Below, one piece after another: positions 1 through 9,038 of a DNA stretch of 64,000 nt. The stretch is from the NCBI GenBank assembly GCA_964623625.1, contig CAZUUJ010000002.1, positions 35,243 through 99,242 of the forward strand, read 5' to 3'. A model generated the notes under the pieces. The model was not told where the DNA came from. It ran no database searches and saw nothing but the letters and a program-made list of their open reading frames with translations. Position 1 is the stretch's first letter, and each line of letters starts with the position of its first letter. Made by a program: the position numbers and the translations under genes. The stretch is from CAZLGM01 sp964623625. GTDB taxonomy: Bacteria; Desulfobacterota; Desulfobulbia; Desulfobulbales; Desulfocapsaceae.

Positions 1-3000
1 TTTCAATATCCTGGTCAGCTGAAACCGACTGCTCACTCTCTGGTTCGAAGGTAGGATCGAAACCTTCCGGCAGGTAGCTGGCCAATTGGTGTTCGTCAAA
101 TGTGGAGTCAACCTTCTGACGAACCGCCTGGATGATGACCGGTTTCAGATATTTCCCAAAACCATGCAGGGCATAGGAAAAGATCTCTTCTAAAACGATC
201 TGACTGATTTTATTGGCTTTGGGACTTCCTGAGGAACCAGAAATCTGCTTACTGAGTTGCTCAGTAATATCCAACTTCAAAATCGAATCTGCCTCAAGGT
301 TCCATGAAATATAAAGTTGGGCGATAGCGTGTTTGAATGTGGCTGTCTCTTTTTCAGGAAAGCAGCAGTGGATACGGAGGGCATCCGGCAGGATATCATG
401 GATGAGATTTGACAGAGTATTACGGGGACCGATCTCGAGAAATGTTCTTACTCCGTAGTCATTCCAAAGAGATAAAACATTATCCTGCCAGTAAACGGGA
501 GATTCGAGATGGGTCACCAGTATTTCGATAATCTGGTTGGTTTCACCGGGGAAGGCTTTATTGGTGACATTCGAAATGACAGGGAGTTGAGGTTTTTCCA
601 TGTCAATGGATGAGAGAAAATCTCTGAATTCATCCATGACACTTCTCATGATCGGAGAATGGAAAACCATGCTGACCGGCAGAACATTGTTCCAATACCC
701 TTCATGGTCAAGTACAGCTTTAAACTGCTCAATACTATCGGTCGTACCGCCAATCACCGTCTGTCGGGGAGAATTAAAATTGGTAAAATAAAGATCTGTG
801 TCTGCGGCGATGTGTTCTTCCAGAAAATCTATTGGCGCATCTACAGCCATCATTGAGCCGGGATCATTCGCTATTTGTCCTGCCTTTTCCATTAATTCGC
901 CGCGTTTTATAATGATACGGATACCATCCTGATAGTTAAAACAGTCGGCCACACAGAGTGCACAGATCTCCCCCATACTGTGTCCGGCAAGGGCGGTCGG
1001 CTCGATATTAAATTGTCTGAGCTGTTGGTAGATAGCGTATTCCAGAGAGAACACGGCAGGCTGAACCCATTTTGTGCTGTAGAGCTCATCGTTGGTTTCA
1101 GAGAACAAAAAGTTCTTCAAATCAAATTCACAGAGTTCATTAAAGGTGTCGAGCCAATGTTGAATGCAGTCGAATTCTTCATAGAGTTGCTTCCCCATTT
1201 GCGGGTAACTGCTTCCCTGACCTGCAAAAACCAGGGCAAAGGGCTGGGCAGTTGAAGGTTCGCCGATATATAAACCTTTGTCGCGAAGCTTGGAGGTCTG
1301 CACTTTGTCAAGCGTGAAGTCTTGTTTCAGAATCGGCTGCAATTCTTTGCAGATTGCGGCTTGGGTTAATGTTTTATCCAGACAGGCAACACGTTTCTCT
1401 TGTCCATCAATTAAGCAAGAATAAAATGAGATACCTAGCTTATCTGCTTCTTGTTCTTCATCGGATCCTACGATGTTGGTCATTATCTCTGTAAGCGGGA
1501 CTGCACCATCTTTTCTGGTATCCGGTTGGCCCGCTTCTTCTAACTGCACAACGTAATTCGCACCGCCAAACCCAAAAGAGTTAACTTGAAATCGTCTTGC
1601 TTCATTCACCGTTTTCCACTCTTCCGGTTGGTTTAAGACTCGAAAACCATGCTCCTCCAGACCGATCTGGGAATCAGGTTGGTCATAATTAATCGTGGGA
1701 GGATAGATTCCGGCCCGCATAGCGCATACTCCCCTGATAAGACTGATGATTCCTGAAGCTCCCAGAGTGTGTCCGATCTGCGATTTAATAGAGGTGAGCA
1801 CAGTTGAACTGTTGGGCGGATAGATATTTGAGAGAGCTTTAACTTCCTCTATATCTCCCTGAAGAGTGGAAGTGGCATGACATTCGATCATGTCCACCTG
1901 ATCAGCCTGATATCCTGCATCATCAAAGGAGTTTTGAATCGCAATCTCCTGGGTTTCAGCAATGGATTCAATCATCCCCCGATGGTTGTTTGAACCGCCG
2001 ATACCATTGATGTAGGCAAGAATCGGTGCACCTCTTCCTATGGCAACAGACTCGCGTTCTATAACAATCATACCGCCCCCTTCTCCAAGGACCATGCCGC
2101 TGCGCTGGGCATCGAACGGACGGCTAAAGGCGGCAGGAGTGCTGTAATGCTGTCCAATTCCTGCCAATGCACCGAGTGCTGAAAATTCGAGAAATGATGC
2201 CTTAATTATCAACTCCTCACCACCACCAATAATTGCAGCATCCAGCGCTCCAGTTCGTATCATCTGAATAGCACTGTAGAGTGCAGTCAAACTGGAAGCA
2301 CATGCTGAAGTGACAGCATGGCTGGGACCTGTAAAACCATATCTGTTACAGATATATCCGGCTGCAGCACAATTGAGGCGACCAAGGAGGGTGGTGTCAT
2401 CAATAGTAAGCTTGCCGTCTTGAATAGCCTGGACTAAGGAAATGTTCTCCTTGGGTACAACGTCGAAAAAGGAGAGGATATCCCGTTCGATCTCCTCAGC
2501 AGAGGTGTTAAGTGTTAATTCCCCAAGGGTAGAGGCAAATTCACCAGCATTCTGAGAAACAATAACCCCGATTCGATGATTGGGGATATCCGAATGTGTG
2601 ATTTTCGAGTCATCAATAGCGTTCTGGGCCAGCCATAAGGTCATTTTGGTCGCTTCACACATCGTTTGATAGACATGGGGAGCAAGGCCCAGTTCTTTTC
2701 GAGAAATATCAAAGGAAATAAAGGCGCCAACATTGCAGTATGTTGACCCTGGCATAATCGAGCCAGGTCGATAAATGGAATTGTGATCCCATTTGTCATT
2801 TGAAACTTGAGAGATTCCACTCTTCATCGACAGGCAGGCTTGCCAGATTTCCTCCGGACTATTTCCTAATGAGTTGATTGCAGCCATACCGGTAATGGCA
2901 ATCCTTTCTTTTTCCAACCGTTGTTGTCCTTTTTTTCGCTTGATATGAGTTACTAAAGAAATTCTAGAGTGGTTTCGAACACCCGCCAGTTTCCCCTGGG

Positions 3001-5002
3001 TCAGATGTTGATGAAGTTCCTGTACAGAGAAGGCTTCATTCAACAAGCCTGCTACAACACCGCTCATGAACTGCCCTTCAATATTACACTGTTCCTGGGT
3101 GAGCTCTTCAGTACTTAAGGGATGTCGACCTTTTGCTGCAACGAAAAGACTGCCAATACTTACCTCCTCAATTCGACGTCTTTTTTCTGACTCATCAGTT
3201 GCCAGTCTGTTGAGTTCTTGTTCCAACGACACGATAGTACGTATCTTCGGGGAATCCAAAGAGCGAACACCAAGCCCAATGGATTTCCCTGTTATCCGGG
3301 TTGTTCCAAAAGAGGCATGGATAATGGATTGCTGATACAACTGACTTAAGGCACCCGAAGAAACAATTTCGTGAGAGGCGAGATAAACGGTGCCCATCTG
3401 GACTCCATCAGCACCTAAAAGGGCGGCTCTGGCACATGAGGTTTCATTAAAGATACCGCCTGCCAGAAAGAGAAAAACCTCTTTGCCTTCCGCGCTGAGT
3501 TGACGTTTTTTTCCCAGGGCTTCCTGGGCCAGGGTCAACGTTGTGTGTCTACCTATATGGCCACCCGCCTCATTGCCCTCACAGACGACCAAGCGAATAC
3601 CATTGTTCCATGCCAGTTGAGCAAGACCGATATCCGAGGTTACGTAAATGACTTCGATTCCTTTTTGCTGTAATTCTAAAGCTTTGAAAGGATCTCCGGC
3701 AGAGATGATAACAAAGGGAGGTCTCGTTTTTTCCACCCAGGATAATTGTTCCTTCAGGTGGGGATTTTCAGGTAAGGTGATGATATTAACGGCATATGGG
3801 AATTTGCCCAGCAGTTTTTGGAGATCTGATAATTCGTTTTCTATTTCTTCGATCGATTTGATCCCAAGGGCTATTGTCGGTAAACCACCGGCTTTGGCAA
3901 CGGCCAGGGAGAATTTGGGAACATCGCTGATGCAGGCCATAGCTCCCTGGATAAAAGGATATTTTGTTCCCATGATTTCCGTGGCCCGACCCTTCAACAT
4001 ATTGGTCAGTGTTTGAGTACTGTCCTGTACGATGACAAGAGTTTCTTCTGTAAAACGGCTGATACTGTCCTCTGTTTCATTTCCGAACTGTTTGATAAAC
4101 GAGCTTGCAGCAGCCGATTCAGGCCCGAGGGGAATAAGTTCGTCAGTGGTGAAATCAGCGGCAAACAGAGAAACCGATGTCGAAGAGATAACAGAAACCA
4201 GTTCCTTCATGCTACCGGTTGAATCATCGTCGGTATGCAAGCGGTCTCTTTGTAGTTTGATGTCTTTGACTGCACGGGAGTTCCCCCTGTCATGGGCTCT
4301 GAAATGCTGGTTTGAACCGATTGCTATGGGCATTGAGTGATCGATATCCAGCTTTTCCAGCTTTTTTGATTCAGGAGTTTGGTTTCCAAGATATTCGCTG
4401 GTTAAGCAGTGCAGGTTCTCGAAAATAACTCCATCAACTCCGCTTGCCAGACATGCGGCCGCTCCTTCCGGAGTGGTTATGCCACCCCAGATATGAACCG
4501 GTAGAGTGTCGATGTCGGATAACCAAATGGTCTCAAAGTAGGAAATCAGGGATAGAGTTGTTTCATTTCCAACATAACCGGATGATTCGTATCCTTTAAC
4601 AGCAATACTTGACAAACAATCGATTTTGCCCAGACATGTCTTGATAAATTGCAGATCTCCGCTTATTACATGACAGTCGATCTGGTCATAAGAGGATGCC
4701 CGGGAAAAAAAATCATCAGGAATATGAGAAGAGAGATCAGGGAAGTATTCAATCCAGACAGATTTGATTTGTTTTGTTACCAGAATATCCTGTATGCTAT
4801 CAGAGAAAAATTGGCGGCTCGAGAGCTTCAAATCAATAGCTGAAAAACGTTCAATTCTCTTTGCCAGTTGAGCACTGGAGAGTTCTGAGACATCGACAAT
4901 GATCGATATTCCAGCCTGGTCGATCAGTTGTTTAACAGAATGTGAAAAATAATGATGATCCCAGAGAAATATGAGGGGTTGGAAAGGTTGTTTATGTTGC
5001 AT
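1..5002 (-). CDS. Giant polyketide/fatty-acid synthase, NMO-KS-AT (partial, runs off left edge)
   Basis: The frame stays open from ATG at 5002 to the window edge: 1,667 residues with no stop, and the C-terminal part lies outside. Two TIM-barrel-like stretches come first. One has an IWGGITTPEG motif near residue 168. A clear nitronate-monooxygenase/PfaD-like domain follows at about 340-590, with GTKYPFIQGAMA near 345 and GNEAGGHIGRH near 476. A ketosynthase domain covers about 696-1120, with nucleophile Cys901 in SACASS, His1042 in ECHATST and His1078 in IGHTLGASG. An acyltransferase domain covers about 1256-1550, with Ser1342 in GHSMGE and His1448 in VFHSPIM, a malonyl-type pattern. All KS and AT catalytic residues are present, so the enzyme should be active. 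Known relatives with FMN enoyl-reductase-like modules build polyunsaturated or glycolipid acyl chains. ACP, KR and DH domains probably follow off-window. An in-frame TGA at 5018-5020 sits upstream of the chosen ATG. Confidence 0.93.
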   Translation of the reverse strand, partial: MQHKQPFQPLIFLWDHHYFSHSVKQLIDQAGISIIVDVSELSSAQLAKRIERFSAIDLKLSSRQFFSDSIQDILVTKQIKSVWIEYFPDLSSHIPDDFFSRASSYDQIDCHVISGDLQFIKTCLGKIDCLSSIAVKGYESSGYVGNETTLSLISYFETIWLSDIDTLPVHIWGGITTPEGAAACLASGVDGVIFENLHCLTSEYLGNQTPESKKLEKLDIDHSMPIAIGSNQHFRAHDRGNSRAVKDIKLQRDRLHTDDDSTGSMKELVSVISSTSVSLFAADFTTDELIPLGPESAAASSFIKQFGNETEDSISRFTEETLVIVQDSTQTLTNMLKGRATEIMGTKYPFIQGAMACISDVPKFSLAVAKAGGLPTIALGIKSIEEIENELSDLQKLLGKFPYAVNIITLPENPHLKEQLSWVEKTRPPFVIISAGDPFKALELQQKGIEVIYVTSDIGLAQLAWNNGIRLVVCEGNEAGGHIGRHTTLTLAQEALGKKRQLSAEGKEVFLFLAGGIFNETSCARAALLGADGVQMGTVYLASHEIVSSGALSQLYQQSIIHASFGTTRITGKSIGLGVRSLDSPKIRTIVSLEQELNRLATDESEKRRRIEEVSIGSLFVAAKGRHPLSTEELTQEQCNIEGQFMSGVVAGLLNEAFSVQELHQHLTQGKLAGVRNHSRISLVTHIKRKKGQQRLEKERIAITGMAAINSLGNSPEEIWQACLSMKSGISQVSNDKWDHNSIYRPGSIMPGSTYCNVGAFISFDISRKELGLAPHVYQTMCEATKMTLWLAQNAIDDSKITHSDIPNHRIGVIVSQNAGEFASTLGELTLNTSAEEIERDILSFFDVVPKENISLVQAIQDGKLTIDDTTLLGRLNCAAAGYICNRYGFTGPSHAVTSACASSLTALYSAIQMIRTGALDAAIIGGGEELIIKASFLEFSALGALAGIGQHYSTPAAFSRPFDAQRSGMVLGEGGGMIVIERESVAIGRGAPILAYINGIGGSNNHRGMIESIAETQEIAIQNSFDDAGYQADQVDMIECHATSTLQGDIEEVKALSNIYPPNSSTVLTSIKSQIGHTLGASGIISLIRGVCAMRAGIYPPTINYDQPDSQIGLEEHGFRVLNQPEEWKTVNEARRFQVNSFGFGGANYVVQLEEAGQPDTRKDGAVPLTEIMTNIVGSDEEQEADKLGISFYSCLIDGQEKRVACLDKTLTQAAICKELQPILKQDFTLDKVQTSKLRDKGLYIGEPSTAQPFALVFAGQGSSYPQMGKQLYEEFDCIQHWLDTFNELCEFDLKNFLFSETNDELYSTKWVQPAVFSLEYAIYQQLRQFNIEPTALAGHSMGEICALCVADCFNYQDGIRIIIKRGELMEKAGQIANDPGSMMAVDAPIDFLEEHIAADTDLYFTNFNSPRQTVIGGTTDSIEQFKAVLDHEGYWNNVLPVSMVFHSPIMRSVMDEFRDFLSSIDMEKPQLPVISNVTNKAFPGETNQIIEILVTHLESPVYWQDNVLSLWNDYGVRTFLEIGPRNTLSNLIHDILPDALRIHCCFPEKETATFKHAIAQLYISWNLEADSILKLDITEQLSKQISGSSGSPKANKISQIVLEEIFSYALHGFGKYLKPVIIQAVRQKVDSTFDEHQLASYLPEGFDPTFEPESEQSVSADQDIE

Positions 5003-5306
5003 AGGCAGATTGGGGCATCAATGGTACAAAGTCATAGTAAGTAATCTAACTACTAATTTTCACTATAATTTATTCACAAACTATTGCAAAACAGAAACAA
5101 TGGAATTGGTGCAAAATTGATTTTAATTTTAGAATTACGAAGGAATCACAACATAACGGTAAATGAATTATTCAGCCATTATAACGGCCAACGGTCTTAC
5201 AGCGACCTCCGGGATTATAGCTGAAGATATAAATCAAAACAAATAGCATCCTCAGCCTGATAATCCTTGTTATCTTTTTTCAGTTATAACAGAAGGAACT
5301 GTTTCA
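5003..5306. other. Divergent intergenic region between PKS and GNAT gene
   Basis: This 304-bp AT-rich stretch separates two divergent genes and must hold the promoters of both. A candidate minus-strand promoter is at 5062-5089. The plus-strand gene has a good ribosome-binding site, AGAAGGA at 5291-5297, nine bases before its ATG. I see no ORF, strong terminator or obvious long repeat here. Confidence 0.6.
5062..5089 (-). promoter_or_regulatory. Candidate sigma70-type promoter for the PKS gene
   Basis: On the minus strand, TTGCAA (5089-5084) is followed after 16 bp by TATAGT (5067-5062), about 60 bp upstream of the PKS ATG at 5002. The -35 matches consensus at 4 of 6 positions and the -10 at 5 of 6. 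This is pattern evidence only, in an AT-rich divergent region where such matches can arise by chance. Confidence 0.33.
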
Positions 5307-6437
5307 ATGTCAGTTTCAGTCAAAGAAGTTCGAACATCTCAGGAAATGAAAGCCTTTCTGCAACTCCCGTTTACTCTGTACAGGGACAGTCCGTACTGGG
5401 TTCCAGAGTTAATCAGCATCGAAAAAGAAACGTTTAATCCCCGAAAAAATCCGAGTTATCAGGATGCTGAAGCAAAACTGTTCATAGCCCAAAAGGATGG
5501 AGATGTTGTCGGCAGGATTGTCGGATTGGACAATAAGATTGCAAACAAAAAATATAATACGAAAAATCTTCGGTTTGGCTGGTTTGAATCTATCAACGAT
5601 AACAGGGTATCATCAGCTCTTTTTGGGGCGGTTTTTTCCTGGGCAAAGGAGCTCGGGATGGAGACGGTCACAGGGCCGCATGGATTTACAGATCTTGATA
5701 AGCTGGGAATGTTGATTGAAGGTTTCGATCAGCTGTCTACAATTGCCGTCTATTATAATCATCCCTACTATATTGATCTAGTTGAACATTCCGGTTTTAC
5801 CAAAGAGATAGACTATTGGGAATTTTTTGCCAGTCTTCCCTCTAGAAATGAGATCCCGCCAAAATTGTTAAGAATTGCGGAACGGGTGAAGAACAGAAGC
5901 AGGGCCAGACTGATCGAGTTTACAAGTAGACGACATGTTATGTCCAGAGTCCCGGAGGTTTTTAAGCTGTTGAATGAGACATTCGACCAATTGTATGGCT
6001 CTACTCCACTTTCCGACAAACAGATCAGCTATTATGCAAAAAAATATATTCCACTTGTCGATAAAGAGTTGTTCAAAGTTATGGTCAACAGGAAGGATGA
6101 AGTCGTCGGCTTTATGATATCGATGCCCAACCTGTCAAGAGCATTCAGGAAATCAAAGGGAAGGCTGTTACCATTTGGCTGGTATTATATCCTCAAGGAT
6201 TTTAAAAAAGGGAACGTCATCGATTTTTACCTTGCCGGTGTAAAAGAGGAGTACAGAGGGGTTGGGCTTGATCTGGTTATGGTCCTTGAGTCCATCCGGT
6301 CAGCGAGGAAAAAGGGATTTCTCTATGCTGAGTCGAATCCAGAGTTGGAAACAAATAAGAACATCCATATCCAGTGGAAGAGTTACAATCCACGATTACA
6401 TAAAAAGAGAAGAATATATAAAAAGGTCCTGATCTAA
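5307..6437 (+). CDS. GNAT-superfamily N-acyltransferase (YghO-like)
   Basis: The 376-residue protein is of the long two-part GNAT type. The N-terminal half contains SPYWVPEL (about 28-35) and FGWFES near 90. A central GPHGFTDLDKLG (123-134) is typical of the YghO-like group. A C-terminal acyl-CoA loop, EEYRGVG, sits at 314-320. It should transfer an acyl group from CoA or ACP to an amine. AGAAGGA nine bases upstream supports the ATG. It is divergent from the PKS gene, and its stop overlaps by 4 bp the stop of the convergent outer-membrane gene. From family knowledge, proteins of this general class have been linked to N-acylation in bacterial ceramide synthesis. Because an alpha-oxoamine synthase lies in the same window, that role is a reasonable but unproven hypothesis. 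The exact substrate cannot be read from the sequence. Confidence 0.75.
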   Translation: MSVSVKEVRTSQEMKAFLQLPFTLYRDSPYWVPELISIEKETFNPRKNPSYQDAEAKLFIAQKDGDVVGRIVGLDNKIANKKYNTKNLRFGWFESINDNRVSSALFGAVFSWAKELGMETVTGPHGFTDLDKLGMLIEGFDQLSTIAVYYNHPYYIDLVEHSGFTKEIDYWEFFASLPSRNEIPPKLLRIAERVKNRSRARLIEFTSRRHVMSRVPEVFKLLNETFDQLYGSTPLSDKQISYYAKKYIPLVDKELFKVMVNRKDEVVGFMISMPNLSRAFRKSKGRLLPFGWYYILKDFKKGNVIDFYLAGVKEEYRGVGLDLVMVLESIRSARKKGFLYAESNPELETNKNIHIQWKSYNPRLHKKRRIYKKVLI

Positions 6438-7734
6438 AAGTCCCATTGCAGATAGAACCCATGATAATTGCTGCCTCCGGTGATATCACCATAGATGGTG
6501 GAACTGCTGAAAAGGCCTGAGCGGTGATGGATGTGGTAGCCAAACCAGAGATTCCTTAACAAATCCACATTGAGAAGATCACCGATGTTACAGCCCAGTG
6601 AGATATTCATATAGGTAAGAATATGTGAAGAGGTATAATTGTTTTTCAACAAAAATCGCTGTTCTACCAAGGGGATAAGGTTGGCATATGATATCCCGGT
6701 TGCTGCCCCTATGCGCCAGAGAAAAGGGAATTTAAAGGGGTAAAATGCTTTTAGCGCCAACACGTATTCCTGGGTCTGTGTTTGAGAATAGGAGTGGATA
6801 TGATGAATGAATCCGGGAGTGATATACAGATCAATAGGGGTGTCAAAGAGATCGTCAACTACCCGGTGGCCATAGAAAATTGAGATAAGCTGATTGTTGT
6901 GAATATCGGCTTCCACCTCACCTTGATAAAAGTCGGTAATTGAGCTGCTCGTTGCCCATCCGTGGCCAATTTGAATGTAATTCTTTCTTTTGTTTTCTGA
7001 CGAACCGGTGTTGTTTGCTCCATTGAAATAACCTATACCTGCGTAGATCTGAGAGTGGTAGTCCGTATCGATCTGCCGACTCGCGGCGGCCTGGGGATCA
7101 AGCAGGGTCGCACTGAGTCCTCCGATGAGGGCGACATGATCGGTTAAAAAATAGCGGCCATCGATACCCAGGGTGAGATCGATGCCTGCCGATAGCTGTT
7201 CCTGGTCCAGGCCATACTGAAAGCTGTTGAAATCATCACTTTTAAAACGAGCTGCGGCAAACGGACGTAACGTAAGATTTCCGTTTGAATTTTTTTCTCA
7301 AACCGAATTCGGCCATAAAAACGGTCGCCGGTTGCCCTCATCAGTTCAATGTCCAGTTTGCTGTCCGGGTTTGGGAGATAACGAAGCTGGCCGCCGATAT
7401 CGAGTTTATCTTCTGCGAGCCCATCGTACTCTTCCGGCAGGTTGAAACGACGAATGCGGGCAACTGTACTTAACCGCCATTCTTTGGTCTCAAGGACTTT
7501 ATACCCTGCTTCAAGGCCGTTTATAAAAAAGGTCTGATTTTCAAAATAGATAAGTGGTACAAGTAGGCTGGTATTGACCGCATCGTGATTTGTGTACGGT
7601 ATTGTTGTTGTGCTCAAGGCCACAGCAATGCCGAATGGTTCATACTCTTTTAAAACCGTTTTCTCTGTTTCTCCGGCAGCATGAACAACCGGCAGAATGA
7701 GCAGCAGAAAGGTAAAAAACAGAGACTTGGACAT
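6434..7734 (-). pseudogene. MipA/OmpV-family outer-membrane protein gene, frameshifted
   Basis: The start at 7734 gives a signal peptide (MSKSLFFTFLLLILPVVHA) and a beta-barrel-like N-terminal half with GLEAGYKV and RRFNLPEEYDGL. After RIRFEKK the frame is lost. In the next frame the protein continues as GNLTLRPFAAARFKSDDF and runs to the C-terminal GYHIHHRSGLF and the aromatic end WDF, both typical of the family. The break lies at a run of seven T (7290-7296; A7 on the coding strand). One extra base would restore about 432 codons reading EKKNSNGNLTL. MipA-type proteins are outer-membrane barrels linked to murein hydrolase scaffolding or export. The break may be a real mutation, slippage or a homopolymer sequencing error. 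The stop overlaps that of the convergent GNAT gene. Confidence 0.85.
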
Positions 7735-7903
7735 CAGCTGGATGAGTTGATATGTTGAATTTATCGGTAGTTTCCTGTGTGAGCGGATAGCGGAAAAGTA
7801 TGGTGCCCGTCAATAAAGCACAGAAGACTGGTAATCGCAAATTCATATTGCAGGAATCTGTTAACAGCCGCGGCTCTGTCTGCAATGAGCAGGAGTAGTT
7901 GAA

Positions 7904-8974
7904 ATGGCAAATATTTTATATGGGGTCCATGGGACAGGGCATGGTCATGCCGTTCGGGCGCGGACAATTGCCCAAAATTATCCTCAACATAATTTCCTGT
8001 TTGTCAGTAATGATGACGGCTATAACCTACTCAATCCCAAGAATAATGTATTGAAATTGCCGTCTTATCCCAGTCCTGTCAATAATCATACAATACAGAT
8101 TGCGCGAGCGATGGCAGGCTATTGCAAAACAGATCTCAATGATTCGTCATATCGAGTGAAAACAATTGGGCTTGTGGAGCCATTCAAGCCTGAGTTAGCC
8201 ATCACCGACTATGAGCCGAATATCCCCTGGATGAGCATGACTTTGGGTATTCCCTGCCTTTCCATTGATAATCAGCATATTGTTCGTTTCGGTAGTCTTC
8301 GAATCCCCTTTTCCAAGCGGATCGACTTGGCTATGATGCGGGTGGCCATGTTCCTGCAATTTAGAATCATTCAGAATTTCATGGTAGTCTCATTTTTTGA
8401 CATAGACATGAAATCGACAGATCGGGTAACATTCTTCCCGCCGTTGCTGCGAAAGGAAGTTGTTGATCGTTCCCCTTCCGAAAAAGAGTTTGTTCTTGCC
8501 TATCACGGTTATGCAACAACAAAAAAGTTCCACGCTTTTCTCCAGTCAATACCGCGCCCGGTCTACTGTTATGGAGGAAATATCGAAGACAGGGCCGGTA
8601 ATGTGACCTATAAAAAGAACTCCACAGAGGGCTTTCTTGATGACCTGGCCTGCTGTCACTATATTGTCTGCAGTGCCGGCCATACCCTTATATCCGAGGC
8701 TCTCTATTATGGTAAACCGGTGATGGCCTTTCCAATCAAAAATGCGTTTGAGCAATATCTCAACGGATACTATATCGCTAAACAGGGATTCGGCATGCTC
8801 AATGATGCCTTTCGACCGTCGATGGATTGTCTTGATGTTTTTGAGAAGAAATGGGAAGTTTATAAGGCGACTATTGCCACCAGGTCATTCAACGGAAATC
8901 AAAGAATATTTTCAACTCTTGACCATTTTTTTCAAACAAAGCAGTATACTATGCAGGATAACAACGCTTTGTAA
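7904..8974 (+). CDS. GT28/MurG-like glycosyltransferase (MJ1255-type)
   Basis: The 356-residue protein opens with ILYGVHGTGHGHAVRARTIA, the glycine- and histidine-rich loop of GT-B enzymes of the GT28/MurG class. The C-terminal half has YCYGGN followed by CSAGHTLISEALYYGKPVMAFP (about 257-278), the nucleotide-sugar-binding region. It is expected to be cytoplasmic or membrane-peripheral and to move a sugar onto a lipid or glycan acceptor. AGGAG at 7891-7895, eight bases before the ATG, supports the start. It is the first gene of a plus-strand run leading to the wzm/wzt exporter. The donor and acceptor cannot be told from sequence. Confidence 0.8.
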   Translation: MANILYGVHGTGHGHAVRARTIAQNYPQHNFLFVSNDDGYNLLNPKNNVLKLPSYPSPVNNHTIQIARAMAGYCKTDLNDSSYRVKTIGLVEPFKPELAITDYEPNIPWMSMTLGIPCLSIDNQHIVRFGSLRIPFSKRIDLAMMRVAMFLQFRIIQNFMVVSFFDIDMKSTDRVTFFPPLLRKEVVDRSPSEKEFVLAYHGYATTKKFHAFLQSIPRPVYCYGGNIEDRAGNVTYKKNSTEGFLDDLACCHYIVCSAGHTLISEALYYGKPVMAFPIKNAFEQYLNGYYIAKQGFGMLNDAFRPSMDCLDVFEKKWEVYKATIATRSFNGNQRIFSTLDHFFQTKQYTMQDNNAL

Positions 8975-9038
8975 AAGAACCTCAATCCCGAGCACCCCGA
9001 AGAATGATGTTGGTTGATCATTTTCTTACAACCACAGA

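Noticed and set aside
3066..4016. Plus-strand ORFs of 89 and 122 codons opposite the giant synthase
   Set aside because: They lie wholly inside the conserved NMO and linker coding sequence on the other strand, have no ribosome-binding site or domain and are shadows of that gene.
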